Shown: piece after piece, positions 17,308-26,141 of the stretch
How the letters are laid out: the number at the start of each line of letters is the position of its first letter
Position numbering within the stretch: position 1 is the first letter of the stretch
Assembly (NCBI GenBank): GCA_016716405.1
Contig: JADJWK010000004.1
Span: forward strand, 62,001-126,000
Reading direction: 5' to 3'
Origin: Candidatus Melainabacteria bacterium
GTDB lineage: Bacteria > Cyanobacteriota > Vampirovibrionia > Obscuribacterales > Obscuribacteraceae
Length of the DNA stretch: 64,000 nucleotides
Translations under genes and position numbers: made by a program
Notes under the pieces: generated by a model
What the model was told of the DNA's origin: nothing
What the model saw: the letters and a program-made list of their open reading frames with translations, nothing else
Database searches by the model: none

Positions 17308-18306
17308 TTAGCACAGGGAGCTGATCATGGCTGCGGCTCGGGAGGACAGCCCGGGGTCTCTTCTGGAAATCCGCTCCAGAAGCCGGGAAGCGGTCTTGAC
17401 CGCGGTAGCCGGAAGCGGAACGACAATGCTTTCGAGAGACTCAAGAAGAGCCTCCCCGTTCAAAGCCTCCTGGCGGTCCATGAGATCGAGGTTCTTGATA
17501 GCGAAGGAAACCGCAGCCGGGCAGGCTCCGCCGGTAAGCCCGGCATAAGAGCAGAGCCTATCCAGGCGCTCCCGAGAAGAAGGCTCGAGACCGTCATGCA
17601 GGCGAACATAAAAGGACGCCTGAAGGCAAGTTATCGGCAGTGCCAGGGCAGACAGGCAGGCCGCAAGAAGAGGCTCTCTTGCCAGGAGCCCTTCCCGGCA
17701 GAGCTCGATCATCACCGGGACCCAGGCACGTGGCAGCTTTAGCCCGGGGTCGCACGTCTCCCGGGAAAAGAGTTTCCAGAGATCCTCCTCCAGCAAGTCA
17801 GGCTCGGCAAGGCAGAGACCTTTCAGCTCTCCGGGCTCGACACTGGCGATCAAGGCACGAACATAGGCTGGCCCCGCAGGTTTCGGGCATGCCGAGGCAC
17901 GAACGAGATAACGGACTTCGCTCCACCAGCGGGAAGACTGACCGAGGAGCACTTCACCGAGTCCTGCAAGACAGGGCGGTTTCAGGTCGCAGAGAAAATC
18001 GAGATCTGCCTTGTCTAAGTATGCGAACTCGAAGCTAAGGCTTTCGATCTGGTCGAGAGAAGCGGTAGCCAGGGTAGCAAGCAGAGCGCACTTGCTCTTG
18101 CGGGCCTCGGTTTTGAGCTCGTCGAGATCGGCGAGCCGCGACCGAACCAGACGGCGGAACCACATCACCGCCGTCGGCGAAACCACCGAGCCCTCCTCCT
18201 CGTTGAGCCCGGCGAGATAGAGCCGGGTCCCATCCAGATCCCCCGCCTGAATGAGCTCATTGAGCCCGGTCAGGAGCTCCCGCGTTTCTATATGCGAAAG
18301 GCTCAT
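17308..18306 (-). CDS. Helical repeat hypothetical protein (possibly DUF6493-like)
   Basis: 332 residues, no signal peptide or membrane helix. It is Leu/Ala/Glu rich and predicted all-helical, with regularly spaced helix pairs (LITGL- and LLEDL-like patterns) recalling HEAT-type folds; the N-terminal SHIETRELLTGLNELIQAGD resembles DUF6493 proteins, but I hold this weakly. The gene starts two bases after the globin stop and precedes the kinase/regulator pair, so it is probably part of a globin-sensor operon. Its function is unknown. Confidence 0.6.
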   Translation of the reverse strand: MSLSHIETRELLTGLNELIQAGDLDGTRLYLAGLNEEEGSVVSPTAVMWFRRLVRSRLADLDELKTEARKSKCALLATLATASLDQIESLSFEFAYLDKADLDFLCDLKPPCLAGLGEVLLGQSSRWWSEVRYLVRASACPKPAGPAYVRALIASVEPGELKGLCLAEPDLLEEDLWKLFSRETCDPGLKLPRAWVPVMIELCREGLLAREPLLAACLSALALPITCLQASFYVRLHDGLEPSSRERLDRLCSYAGLTGGACPAAVSFAIKNLDLMDRQEALNGEALLESLESIVVPLPATAVKTASRLLERISRRDPGLSSRAAAMISSLC

Positions 18307-18308
18307 GA

Positions 18309-18689
18309 TCAGGGCTGCTTGTTGATCATAAAGGTAGCGAACTCGCTGAAAAATTCGCGCAGCGACTCTCTGTGCGGTTCGAGCTCCGGCACCGCATTCA
18401 GTGCTTTATCCATTATTCTCACCCAGGCATCCCGCTCCGCCTGCCCGATCGGGAATGGCATATGTCTTGCTCGCATTCTGGGATGGCCGCGCTGATCGCT
18501 ATAGGTGGTGGGGCCGCCGGTACGCTGGATGAGAAACAGCGCCAGACGCTCCCTGGGACCGGTGAGATCCTCGGGATAGAGCGGGCGCAGGATGAAGTCC
18601 TCCTCCACCCCGGCATAGAACTCATCCACCAGCTTGTAGAACGGCTCGGCGCCGCCTACCTCTTTGAAAATAATCGAAATCGGATCCAT
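18309..18689 (-). CDS. Group II truncated hemoglobin (trHbO type)
   Basis: 126 residues from the ATG at 18689. Globin landmarks are PFYKLVDEFYAGVEED (B-helix, Tyr B10 at residue 25), RPLYPEDLTGPRERLALFLIQRTGGP, and GHPRMRARHMPFPIG with the proximal heme-binding His at residue 76. Trp in ERDAWVRIMDKAL matches Trp G8, the mark of group II truncated globins. These proteins bind oxygen or handle NO and peroxides. A TATAAT (18701-18696, minus) ends six bases before the ATG, suggesting a leaderless mRNA. It heads an operon with a two-component pair. Confidence 0.92.
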   Translation of the reverse strand: MDPISIIFKEVGGAEPFYKLVDEFYAGVEEDFILRPLYPEDLTGPRERLALFLIQRTGGPTTYSDQRGHPRMRARHMPFPIGQAERDAWVRIMDKALNAVPELEPHRESLREFFSEFATFMINKQP

Positions 18690-18695
18690 GGGGAG

Positions 18696-18701
18696 ATTAT
18701 A
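18696..18701 (-). promoter_or_regulatory. -10 element for a leaderless globin transcript
   Basis: A perfect TATAAT on the minus strand is followed by CTCCCC and the ATG at 18689. Transcription starting about seven bases after the hexamer would begin at the start codon itself. A clear -35 box is not seen because the region is the end of the upstream coding sequence. Confidence 0.5.
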
Positions 18702-18710
18702 TACGGACAA

Positions 18711-19946
18711 TCAACGGCCCCGATGCCGGCCGCCCTTGTTTCGCGAGCCGTTGCCGTCGAAAGATCGCGCCTCCCTGCCAGCCTGAGCGCCCCGGCGTCC
18801 CTTTCCGGCGCCCTCGGTCCGGGCTCCCCCGAAAGCTCTGCGCTCGTTTCGGCTCGATTGCAAGCCGGCTCCGCTCGCAGGGCCATCTCCACGGCTGCCC
18901 CGGCGCCCGAAACGCCCTGCCTGAGCCGCTTCTCCGGCGCCTTCAACTTGACCGCCCCGGCGCCCGAAACGTCCTGCCTGCGCTGCTTCTCCGGCGCCTT
19001 CAACTTGACCGCCCCGGCGCCCGAAACGTCCTGCCTGCGCTGCTTCTCCGGCGCCTTCAACTTGACCGCCCCGGCGCCCGAAACGTCCTCCCTCACCAGT
19101 CTGGTTGCCGAGCTGGGCCGGCGTCTGAGCCTGCCCCGCTGCCTGGCCGGGAACCGGCTGCGTAACAGGCTGCGTAACTGGCTGCATAACTGGCTGGGCG
19201 GCCGCCTGCCTGGCAGCTTGATTGGCTTGATATTGAGCCTGTCTCTGCTGCTGATAATTCAGGGAGTTCTGGTAAGCCTCTTGCTGAAACTGCAGAGCGC
19301 TTTGCTGGGCGGAGTTCTGATAGTTGAGCCGATTGGTCTGGACCACCTGTTGCTGAACGGCATACTGGCTGTAGAGGGCGCTGGCGTTGGCGGGATTGAC
19401 ATAGACCGGGTATCCGTTGGGACCGACATAATAGAGCGAGCCCGGATTGCCCGGATAGACTGGGGTTCCGTAGGGAACACCATACTGAGAGCTCACCATG
19501 GCCGTACCCAGAGCCGCTCCAGCGGCCGCTCCAAGCGCCGTACCCAGGACTCCGCCCCCGCGGCGCCCTTTCTTCTGGCTATCAGGCTGACTCTGGGTCT
19601 GAGCCGGCGGGCTCGACTGGGACCAGGTCAGCCGAGTGTCGTAGATGGGCACAGCCTGGCCGCTCTGGGACTGGTACCAGTAATGCCCGGCAGTGTCGGC
19701 ATAGACTGGCACCTCGGTGGCGCTGGCAGCGACGCCCGGAGGGGGCAGCGGAACCAGGGAGCCATCCCGGGCGACCACCATCTGGCTGCCGTCCGGATTG
19801 CTCCTTACCTGGAACACGACCATGGATACCTGGACACTCCCCTGCATCGGAGGCGAGCTTCCCGTGGGGCTCTGGGCTCCGGCCGGCAGCCAGGCCAGGA
19901 GGGCGGCTGCCACCAGGAATTTGCCGATTTTAGCTTTCGCATGCAT
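18711..19946 (-). CDS. Secreted Gly/Arg/Gln-rich repeat protein with glycine zipper
   Basis: 411 residues from the ATG at 19946, chosen for its GGAGAG and a signal peptide (AKIGKFLVAAALLAWLPAGAQS). After a beta-rich region with YWYQSQSGQAVPIYDTRL comes a glycine-zipper helix (GGGVLGTALGAAAGAALGTAM) of the kind found in outer-membrane or pore-associated proteins. Then follow a Tyr/Gln/Asn-rich stretch (residues about 225-310) and a C-terminus of near-identical 19-residue repeats (RFGRRGGQVEGAGEAAQAG) ending in an RGG-rich tail. The tail is strongly basic and could bind polyanions; this is inference. I recognise no family. Confidence 0.75.
   Translation of the reverse strand: MHAKAKIGKFLVAAALLAWLPAGAQSPTGSSPPMQGSVQVSMVVFQVRSNPDGSQMVVARDGSLVPLPPPGVAASATEVPVYADTAGHYWYQSQSGQAVPIYDTRLTWSQSSPPAQTQSQPDSQKKGRRGGGVLGTALGAAAGAALGTAMVSSQYGVPYGTPVYPGNPGSLYYVGPNGYPVYVNPANASALYSQYAVQQQVVQTNRLNYQNSAQQSALQFQQEAYQNSLNYQQQRQAQYQANQAARQAAAQPVMQPVTQPVTQPVPGQAAGQAQTPAQLGNQTGEGGRFGRRGGQVEGAGEAAQAGRFGRRGGQVEGAGEAAQAGRFGRRGGQVEGAGEAAQAGRFGRRGSRGDGPASGAGLQSSRNERRAFGGARTEGAGKGRRGAQAGREARSFDGNGSRNKGGRHRGR
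18895..19084. repeat. 57-bp tandem repeat inside a coding region
   Basis: About three and a half copies of a 57-bp unit; the block beginning CTTCTCCGGCGCC recurs at 18929, 18986 and 19043. The last two full copies are nearly identical, indicating recent duplication. The unit length (19 codons) keeps the reading frame, so copy-number changes would lengthen or shorten the Gly/Arg-rich tail. Confidence 0.9.
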
Positions 19947-20067
19947 GATCATCTCTCCAGGGCGATTCTGCTTACTGGTCATATACCTTTGAGGCGCCCC
20001 GAAGTTGCGCTCTGACAGGCGAGATTTAATTGAAAAACCCGTGTCAAGATGTTTACCTTGCTTGAAA

Positions 20068-22797
20068 ATGGAAAAAATCAAATCCGGATTCACAGCACGC
20101 TTGATTGTCGGCAGCCTCCTGGCCTCCGCTCTGGCCTCGACGGTAAGCGCCCGGGCCTACGGCTATCAGGCATCGCCCAAGTATGCCCCGGATCGAAAAG
20201 TCGACATCGAGCATCTGGCTCTGGACCTGACGCCCGATTTCAATAAGCGCAGCATCGCCGGCAGCATGACCATGACGCTCAAAGCCCTGGGGAAGCCGCT
20301 TGAAGTGCTCGAGCTCGACGCTGCCTATCTGGATATCGCCGCCGTCGACTGCGATCGCGCCCTGGCCGGCTACCAGGCCGATGACGAGAAACTCACCGTC
20401 ACCCTGGCGGAGCCTCTCCCGGCAGGCGAATCGGCAAAGCTCACCGTGCGATACAGCGGCCGTCCGAGAAGAGGTCTCTATTTCAGAAGCCCGTCAAACG
20501 GCTATCCGGAAGCCGAGACACATCTATACACTCAAGGCGAGATGATCGAGGCGAGGCACTGGTTCCCCTGCTACGACTATCCCAACGCCAAGTTCACCTC
20601 CGAGATCACCTGTCATGTGCCTGCCGGAATGACAGTCCTCAGCAACGGCAGAAAGGTCGCAAGCAAGACCGACAGCCGGGGACTAACTGCTGTCACCTAT
20701 AAACAAGACTCTCCCCATGTCAGCTATCTGATGAGCCTGGTGGCAGGCAAATTCCACACGATCGAAAGCAAAGCCGGCACCATTCCCCTGGCATTCCACA
20801 CCCTGAAGGGAGACGAGAGAGAAGCGCCTTCGGCTTTCGCTCCCACAGCCGATGCCATGGACTACCTTCAGAAAGAGATCGGTATCGCCTACCCCTGGGG
20901 GAGCTACGGCCAGGTCGTAGTAAGAGACTACTATTACACCGGGATGGAGAACACATCGCTCACGACCCTGTCCGATTCGGTGCTCTACAGCCCCGAATGC
21001 GAGAACCTTTTTGCCTGGGGTGGGCTCTACTCGCCGGACGGCTCTTATAGAAGCGAGCCTGTGGTGGTGCACGAGCTCGCCCACCAGTGGTTCGGAGACC
21101 TGGTCACCTGCAAGGACTGGAGCCATGCCTGGCTCAATGAAGGCTTCGCCACCTATTATTCGCTCCTCTATGCCGGTCACGCCCACGGCAGGGACGACAT
21201 GATCTACGGGCTCTATCAAAATCTCAGATATGTCCTGGAGCGCGATGACGGGAGCCGTCCCGTGGTCGACCGTCACTACGATCACCCCTACGAGCAATTC
21301 GATCATCGTGCCTATGCCAAGGCTGCCCTGATTCTTCATATGCTCAGAAGCCAGCTCGGAGAGGACCTTTTTCGCCGGTGCGTTAAAACCTATCTGGAAC
21401 GTCACCGATTCCGGTCGGTGGTCAGCGAGGATTTCAACCGCATACTCGAAGAGCTGTCCGGACGCTCCTACGATCGATTCTTCGATCAATGGCTCTACAA
21501 GCCGGGTCAACCCGAGCTCGACGTCCAGTATTCCTGGGACGAGAAGTCCGGTCTCGCCCGTGTGAGTATCAACCAGAGACCGTCCCGGCCGGAGCGAGAC
21601 GGCAGCAAGCCATACTGGCAGCAAACGGGGCGCCACCGCCGGGGAGGCGACGGCGCCCAGGTCCAGGCGCAAATTCAGACAACCGGACCACCGGCGTTTC
21701 ATTTCCCCCTTCTGCTCCGCTTCAAATCCGGAGATACCACCATCGACCATCCGGTGGAAGTGAAGGAAGGCGAAGAAGACTTCTATGTAAAGCTGGATAA
21801 AGCACCGGATATAGTGCGTATCGATCCGGATCTGACATTGCTTGCCAGGATCAATTTCCAGCCTCCCGCTGAGATGCTCATAAAACAGCTCCAGGACAGA
21901 AGCGATACGGCAGGAAGGATTCTAGCCGCCGAGAGGCTCGACCGCCTCGATAACGAGAAGACCATCGAAGCCCTCAAGACCTGCCTTCAGAACGACGAAT
22001 TCTATGGTGTGCGGGTGACTGCAGCCCGGACCCTGAGGCGGATCCACAGTCCGGAGGCCCTGTCCGTCCTCTGCCAGAGCCTGGCTCAAAAAGACGCCCG
22101 GGCGAGAAACGCAGTGGTGGATGCAATCGGTTATTTCTTCAGTCCCCTTGCCGAGTCTACACTGGTGGCTCATGTATCAAAAGAGAGAAATCCCGCCATT
22201 ACCGCAACCGCTCTAAGGGCCCTGGGTCCCTTTCACAGCCGCAGCGTCCGAGACTTGCTCCTCGGCTCCCTGAGCCGCCCGTCCTATCGAAACATGATTG
22301 CTGTTGGGGCTCTCAAAGCGATCCGCTCCCAGGACGATCCTGCATATAAGGATGCCATCGTCAGGGCAATCGAGAGCCGCTCGCGGGATTTCGAGGCTCA
22401 TGGTATGGGCACGGCGCTCTCGACCCTGGCCTTTATCTCCCGTAACGAAAAAGACAGGAGCGCCATAAGAAATCTCCTGGCCCGCTATCTCGATTCGCCG
22501 AGACAATCACTGAGGCTGAGCGCCATAAACGCTCTGGGCGAGCTGGAGGAGCATAGCGCCATCGCCATGCTCGATACATTCGCCCAGGCGTCCCGGGACA
22601 CACCGGAGACAGAGGCAGCGCGACGGGCGATCGCCAGGCTGCGATCGGCCGGCAAACCGGCGGACAACCTCAAGGACCTGCGGGACGAGGTCATCGAATT
22701 GCAGAAGAGCCAGCGAGATCTCAAGAAAGATCTGGATGCCCTGAAGAAACAGCTCGATAAGAAAGCCGAGAGAAGAGAGCAGCGGGGCGGCAAATAA
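20068..22797 (+). CDS. M1-family zinc aminopeptidase with HEAT repeats
   Basis: 909 residues from the ATG at 20068, starting with a signal peptide (ARLIVGSLLASALASTVSARA). The M1 catalytic domain has the exopeptidase block TGMENTSLTTL (GAMEN equivalent) and the zinc site HELAHQW at residues 335-341 with the third ligand Glu358 in LNEGFATYYS (HExxH-x18-E). It would remove N-terminal residues from peptides outside the cytoplasm. From about residue 600 there are HEAT-like helical repeats (AAERLDRLDNEKTIEALKTCL, RVTAARTLRRIHSPEALSVL), and the last 50 residues are a coiled coil. It is divergent from the repeat protein gene with a 120-bp shared promoter region. Confidence 0.93.
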   Translation: MEKIKSGFTARLIVGSLLASALASTVSARAYGYQASPKYAPDRKVDIEHLALDLTPDFNKRSIAGSMTMTLKALGKPLEVLELDAAYLDIAAVDCDRALAGYQADDEKLTVTLAEPLPAGESAKLTVRYSGRPRRGLYFRSPSNGYPEAETHLYTQGEMIEARHWFPCYDYPNAKFTSEITCHVPAGMTVLSNGRKVASKTDSRGLTAVTYKQDSPHVSYLMSLVAGKFHTIESKAGTIPLAFHTLKGDEREAPSAFAPTADAMDYLQKEIGIAYPWGSYGQVVVRDYYYTGMENTSLTTLSDSVLYSPECENLFAWGGLYSPDGSYRSEPVVVHELAHQWFGDLVTCKDWSHAWLNEGFATYYSLLYAGHAHGRDDMIYGLYQNLRYVLERDDGSRPVVDRHYDHPYEQFDHRAYAKAALILHMLRSQLGEDLFRRCVKTYLERHRFRSVVSEDFNRILEELSGRSYDRFFDQWLYKPGQPELDVQYSWDEKSGLARVSINQRPSRPERDGSKPYWQQTGRHRRGGDGAQVQAQIQTTGPPAFHFPLLLRFKSGDTTIDHPVEVKEGEEDFYVKLDKAPDIVRIDPDLTLLARINFQPPAEMLIKQLQDRSDTAGRILAAERLDRLDNEKTIEALKTCLQNDEFYGVRVTAARTLRRIHSPEALSVLCQSLAQKDARARNAVVDAIGYFFSPLAESTLVAHVSKERNPAITATALRALGPFHSRSVRDLLLGSLSRPSYRNMIAVGALKAIRSQDDPAYKDAIVRAIESRSRDFEAHGMGTALSTLAFISRNEKDRSAIRNLLARYLDSPRQSLRLSAINALGELEEHSAIAMLDTFAQASRDTPETEAARRAIARLRSAGKPADNLKDLRDEVIELQKSQRDLKKDLDALKKQLDKKAERREQRGGK

Positions 22798-23021
22798 TTG
22801 CTCCAGAAGGTGCTTGCCGCCCCTTGTCAGGAGCCCGAAACCCCTACCAAAGCTTCAAAAAGAAAACCGGGGAACAATCGCCGGCGCATGCCTGTCTAAT
22901 TCACCAGTTCGGAATTGCCCGGAATTCGAAATTGAAAGAAGAAGCGTCAGGAAGCCCGGTGGGCAGCCTGGAGCAGCACACAGCGTGTTTGTCGATCACT
23001 AAAAACAAAAGGAACAGGAAA

Positions 23022-24221
23022 ATGAAACCCAGCAAGATGAGCCTCAGGAGAAGTCTTTTAGCCGCCACTTTGATCATCGGTCAAACATTCGCAATGCCAT
23101 CGCTGGCAGTACTGGCAGCAGACTCCAGCGTGAGGCTCGCCGGCCAGGTAGTGGTAAGCGATCTGGCCAGTGCCGGCGGATTCACCAGCGAGAAACGTGC
23201 AGCCCAGGTCCAGGAGAATCTGGACAACGCCCTGGTGGCAAGCAGCGATAAGACACCATCAGCGGTGGGTATCGCCTATGTCAGCGGCATGCCCGTGATC
23301 ACCCTGGGCGGCTATAATGTCGTCACCGTAGATAGCGCCAGCGCCCGCGCCCTCTCCACGACCCCGGCGCTTCTCGCTCAAAAGTGGGCGAACTCCCTGC
23401 GCGACGCCCTGAGAGATCAGTCCAGCATCAGCGCCTATGTGTCGCATCTCAACGGCGACTTCCAGTCGAGCGCACCACCGGTGACAGCACAAGCCCCGGC
23501 TCCCGCATCTATACCCTCTTATAACAGCTCGGCCACATTCCAGGCTCAGAGCCCGGCAGCACCTGTCTACGCGCAGGGACGGGTAGTCTACGCCCCCGCC
23601 GGGATGGTCATTCCGGCAACCCTCAAGACATCTGTCTCGAGCGAGCTGGCCAGAGCAGGCGACGTAATTCAGGCTGAAGTCAGCCAGGCGATTATTCTCG
23701 GCGACACCCAGATCCCTGTGGGCACCATCCTGCTCGGTCAGGTGAGCGACGCCGAGGCCGGCAAATTTCTCGGCCGCACCGGCAGCATGGCCATCACCTT
23801 CACCAGGCTGCGCACGCCCGACGGCATGGAAGCCCCGATAACCGCCCACATCATGGGCACGATAGACAAATATGCCACCACCGGCACCGAGGGCGACACT
23901 CTCAAAGGCGAGACCTGGAAAGGCAAAGTCGTCCAGGCCGGAGTCCGGAGCCTGGTGGGAGCCGGCACTGGAGCCGCCCTCGGCACAGCCGTCGGTGCAA
24001 TCGCAAACGGTGGCAGAGGCGCCGGTCGCGGAGCCTGGTCCGGAACAGCCATCGGCGCCGGTGTCGGGCTAGCCCAGAGCCTGCTTCTCAGAAAGGGCTC
24101 CAACGTCACCGTCCCGAGCGGCACTCCTATCAAGCTGCAACTCGATTCGGCCCTGCAGATGGCGGCATCGCCGTCCACCATGCTCTCGGCACCCATCGCC
24201 TACGGCAGCATGTATCAATAG
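23022..24221 (+). CDS. Secreted protein with VirB10/TrbI-like motif and glycine zipper
   Basis: 399 residues from the ATG at 23022, which follows AAAGGAACAGGAAA; the long in-frame extension upstream to 22824 lacks a ribosome binding site. A signal peptide (RRSLLAATLIIGQTFAMPSLAVLA) leads to a domain with VRLAGQVVVSDLA, then an Ala/Pro linker. A segment ATLKTSVSSELARAGDVIQAEVSQAIILGDTQIPVGTILL follows, resembling the region of TrbI/VirB10 proteins (GTxIPAxLxTxI, GDxVxAxVxxDV), and then a glycine zipper (GAGTGAALGTAVGAIANGG). It is probably envelope-associated. Bases 22798-23021 upstream hold no gene or structure I can name. Confidence 0.7.
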   Translation: MKPSKMSLRRSLLAATLIIGQTFAMPSLAVLAADSSVRLAGQVVVSDLASAGGFTSEKRAAQVQENLDNALVASSDKTPSAVGIAYVSGMPVITLGGYNVVTVDSASARALSTTPALLAQKWANSLRDALRDQSSISAYVSHLNGDFQSSAPPVTAQAPAPASIPSYNSSATFQAQSPAAPVYAQGRVVYAPAGMVIPATLKTSVSSELARAGDVIQAEVSQAIILGDTQIPVGTILLGQVSDAEAGKFLGRTGSMAITFTRLRTPDGMEAPITAHIMGTIDKYATTGTEGDTLKGETWKGKVVQAGVRSLVGAGTGAALGTAVGAIANGGRGAGRGAWSGTAIGAGVGLAQSLLLRKGSNVTVPSGTPIKLQLDSALQMAASPSTMLSAPIAYGSMYQ

Positions 24222-24241
24222 ACCGGGTTTTTCCGAGCGGG

Positions 24242-24270
24242 AAAAGAGGGCAGCAATGCCCTCTTTTTTT
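24242..24270. terminator. Bidirectional intrinsic terminator
   Basis: An 11-bp perfect stem (AAAAGAGGGCA 24242-24252 with TGCCCTCTTTT 24257-24267) closes a GCAA tetraloop and runs into a T tract to 24270; the complementary A tract serves the minus strand. It sits between the ends of convergent genes (24221 and 24272) and can stop both. Confidence 0.9.
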
Positions 24271-24271
24271 C

Positions 24272-26107
24272 TCAATAATCGAGCTCATAGATTCTCAGGC
24301 TCGAACTCGCCTTGTGCAGCAGGGACTCCAGCTCAGGATCCAGGCGCGGGCAACGAGCAAGAGTGAGATTCTTTAGCTTCGGTCTGGAGACGAGCTCGAG
24401 TAGACAGGATGCATCGAATCGCTCGAGATTGTAAAAGCTAAGGCTCGTCAAAGAGAGCCTTCTCAATATCGAGCAAGGAGTCTTCGTTACCTCGAGCTCG
24501 TCGAGATGACGTAAGGCGAGCAAACCGCTGGTATCACCATCCTCGATACCGCTCGAGCCGATGCGCAGCCTCTTGAGACGGGGAAGCCCGGCCAGCCTCG
24601 AAAGAGAGGCGTCGCTCAGGTGTACGCACCGCCTCAGACTCACCTCCTCCAGGGTCTTGATCTGGCAGAGCATGGCAAGCCCGGAATCGTCCACGGCTGT
24701 ATGGTTCAAATCAATGCTCTCGAGCCCGGGGAGGCTGGCTATCTCTCTGAGACAATCAGGGGTGATCCCGTCGCAACTGCTCAAAGTGAGAATCTTCAGA
24801 CTTCTCAGCTTCTTGACGTAGGAAAAAGTCTTACTGTCCACATCGCACTCGAGGAGCTTGAGGGCGGAAAGAGGCAGACCGACTATGGTGCTGAGGGCAT
24901 CACCATTGAGATCGTCGTGACGGAATTGCAGATAGTTGATGTCACGACGTCCCCTGAGAACCTCCACGGGGCTTCCCGATACATGTCCCTGCACCTGGAA
25001 TCGTCCGGACCCTTTGACAGGCACAAGCATCGGTCTGACCTCCTCCAGTTTCGGAAACCGGTCATAGGCGGATGCGTCCTCACGGCTGCCGGTGACCTCG
25101 CCGGTCTCTCCTCTCTCGCCGGTGGGTTCGGCTGCCAAGAAAAAGACCGCGCAGACAACCAGAAAGAACAAACAGACACCGGCGACAATCCAGTTGCTGC
25201 CGGAAGGACTCTTTCCCTCTTCCGGGCTCTGCTCTATCTCTTCGGGAACTTGAACTTCCGGATCGACTGTGTCCAGCGCCCCGATAATCGCACCGAAAGA
25301 AGGGAATCGAAGTCCAGGCTCCTTCTCAAGGCATCGACTCACCATCGATACAAGGTCCTCCGGCAACGCCCCGGGAAAAGCCGATCGGAGGTCCGGAGCC
25401 GCTCTCTCGATCTGCATCATCAAAGTAGCGGCAGCCGATTCTCCGTGGAATGGCAACTTTCCGGAAAGCATCTGAAAAGCCAGACAGCCGAAGCTGTAAA
25501 CATCCGACCTCTGATCGAGCTCCTGTCCCCGGGCGGCTTCCGGGCTCATGAAAGCCGGGGAGCCCAGGGCGCCTCCGGTCCTTGTCCGGGACAACTCCTC
25601 CCGGGACTCCGATTTGACGAATTTGGCGATGCCGAAATCGACGATTCGCGCCTCCTCATGCCCCGGCTCACCGGTAATCATGACATTGGCGGGTTTGACG
25701 TCACGGTGCAGGATGCCATGGCGATGACAGTGCTCCAGACCTTCGGCGATATCGATCAGGAGGGATCTAGCCCGGTCGGGATCGAGCCCGCCTTCATCCT
25801 CGATGATCGTATCCAGCGACCGACCCTGCGCCATCTCCATGGTGATGTAGAGCTGCCCGTTGTCCAGCTGGCCGAAGTCCAGGATCCTGACTATATTCCG
25901 GTGCTCGAGACTGGCCGCGGCCCGCGCTTCTTGCTGGAAGCGCAGGACCAGCTCCGGCGCCGGATCGGGATGGAGCAGCTTGATGGCAACGTCACGATGG
26001 AGAACCTGATCCCGGGCTTGAAAAATCGATCCCATAGCGCCGGCTCCGAGCCGGCGCACAACTTTGTATCGATCAGCGACTATCTCGTCAGCCTGCACAT
26101 TACTCAC
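24272..26107 (-). CDS. Membrane Ser/Thr protein kinase with C-terminal leucine-rich repeats
   Basis: 611 residues from the GTG at 26107; an earlier in-frame start at 26179 would overlap the divergent gene. Residues about 12-275 are a Pkn2-type kinase: glycine loop LGAGAMGSIF, catalytic Lys in DVAIKLL, HRDVKPAN, DFG in VDFGIAKF, and activation-loop end GSPAFMSPE. One membrane helix (residues about 310-330, WIVAGVCLFFLVVCAVFFLA) separates it from an extracellular domain with about seven leucine-rich repeats (LRSLKILTLSSCDGITPDCL). External ligand binding through the LRRs with signalling inside is inferred. It has the same architecture as the kinase at 27545-29419. Confidence 0.9.
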   Translation of the reverse strand: MSNVQADEIVADRYKVVRRLGAGAMGSIFQARDQVLHRDVAIKLLHPDPAPELVLRFQQEARAAASLEHRNIVRILDFGQLDNGQLYITMEMAQGRSLDTIIEDEGGLDPDRARSLLIDIAEGLEHCHRHGILHRDVKPANVMITGEPGHEEARIVDFGIAKFVKSESREELSRTRTGGALGSPAFMSPEAARGQELDQRSDVYSFGCLAFQMLSGKLPFHGESAAATLMMQIERAAPDLRSAFPGALPEDLVSMVSRCLEKEPGLRFPSFGAIIGALDTVDPEVQVPEEIEQSPEEGKSPSGSNWIVAGVCLFFLVVCAVFFLAAEPTGERGETGEVTGSREDASAYDRFPKLEEVRPMLVPVKGSGRFQVQGHVSGSPVEVLRGRRDINYLQFRHDDLNGDALSTIVGLPLSALKLLECDVDSKTFSYVKKLRSLKILTLSSCDGITPDCLREIASLPGLESIDLNHTAVDDSGLAMLCQIKTLEEVSLRRCVHLSDASLSRLAGLPRLKRLRIGSSGIEDGDTSGLLALRHLDELEVTKTPCSILRRLSLTSLSFYNLERFDASCLLELVSRPKLKNLTLARCPRLDPELESLLHKASSSLRIYELDY

Positions 26108-26122
26108 CGAAGCACGAAGCAA

Positions 26123-26137
26123 CCCTATACAATTATG
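26123..26137. promoter_or_regulatory. Overlapping divergent -10 elements
   Basis: On the plus strand TACAAT (26128-26133) ends eight bases before the ATG at 26142. On the minus strand CATAAT (26137-26132) or TATAGG (26128-26123) serves the kinase whose GTG is at 26107. The two start codons are only 34 bp apart, so both transcripts must start within this segment. Confidence 0.4.
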
Positions 26138-26141
26138 CGCT

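Noticed and set aside
18372..20015. 547-residue plus-strand frame
   Set aside because: Antisense shadow of the globin and the repeat-rich secreted protein; its repeats are the complement of the 57-bp units.
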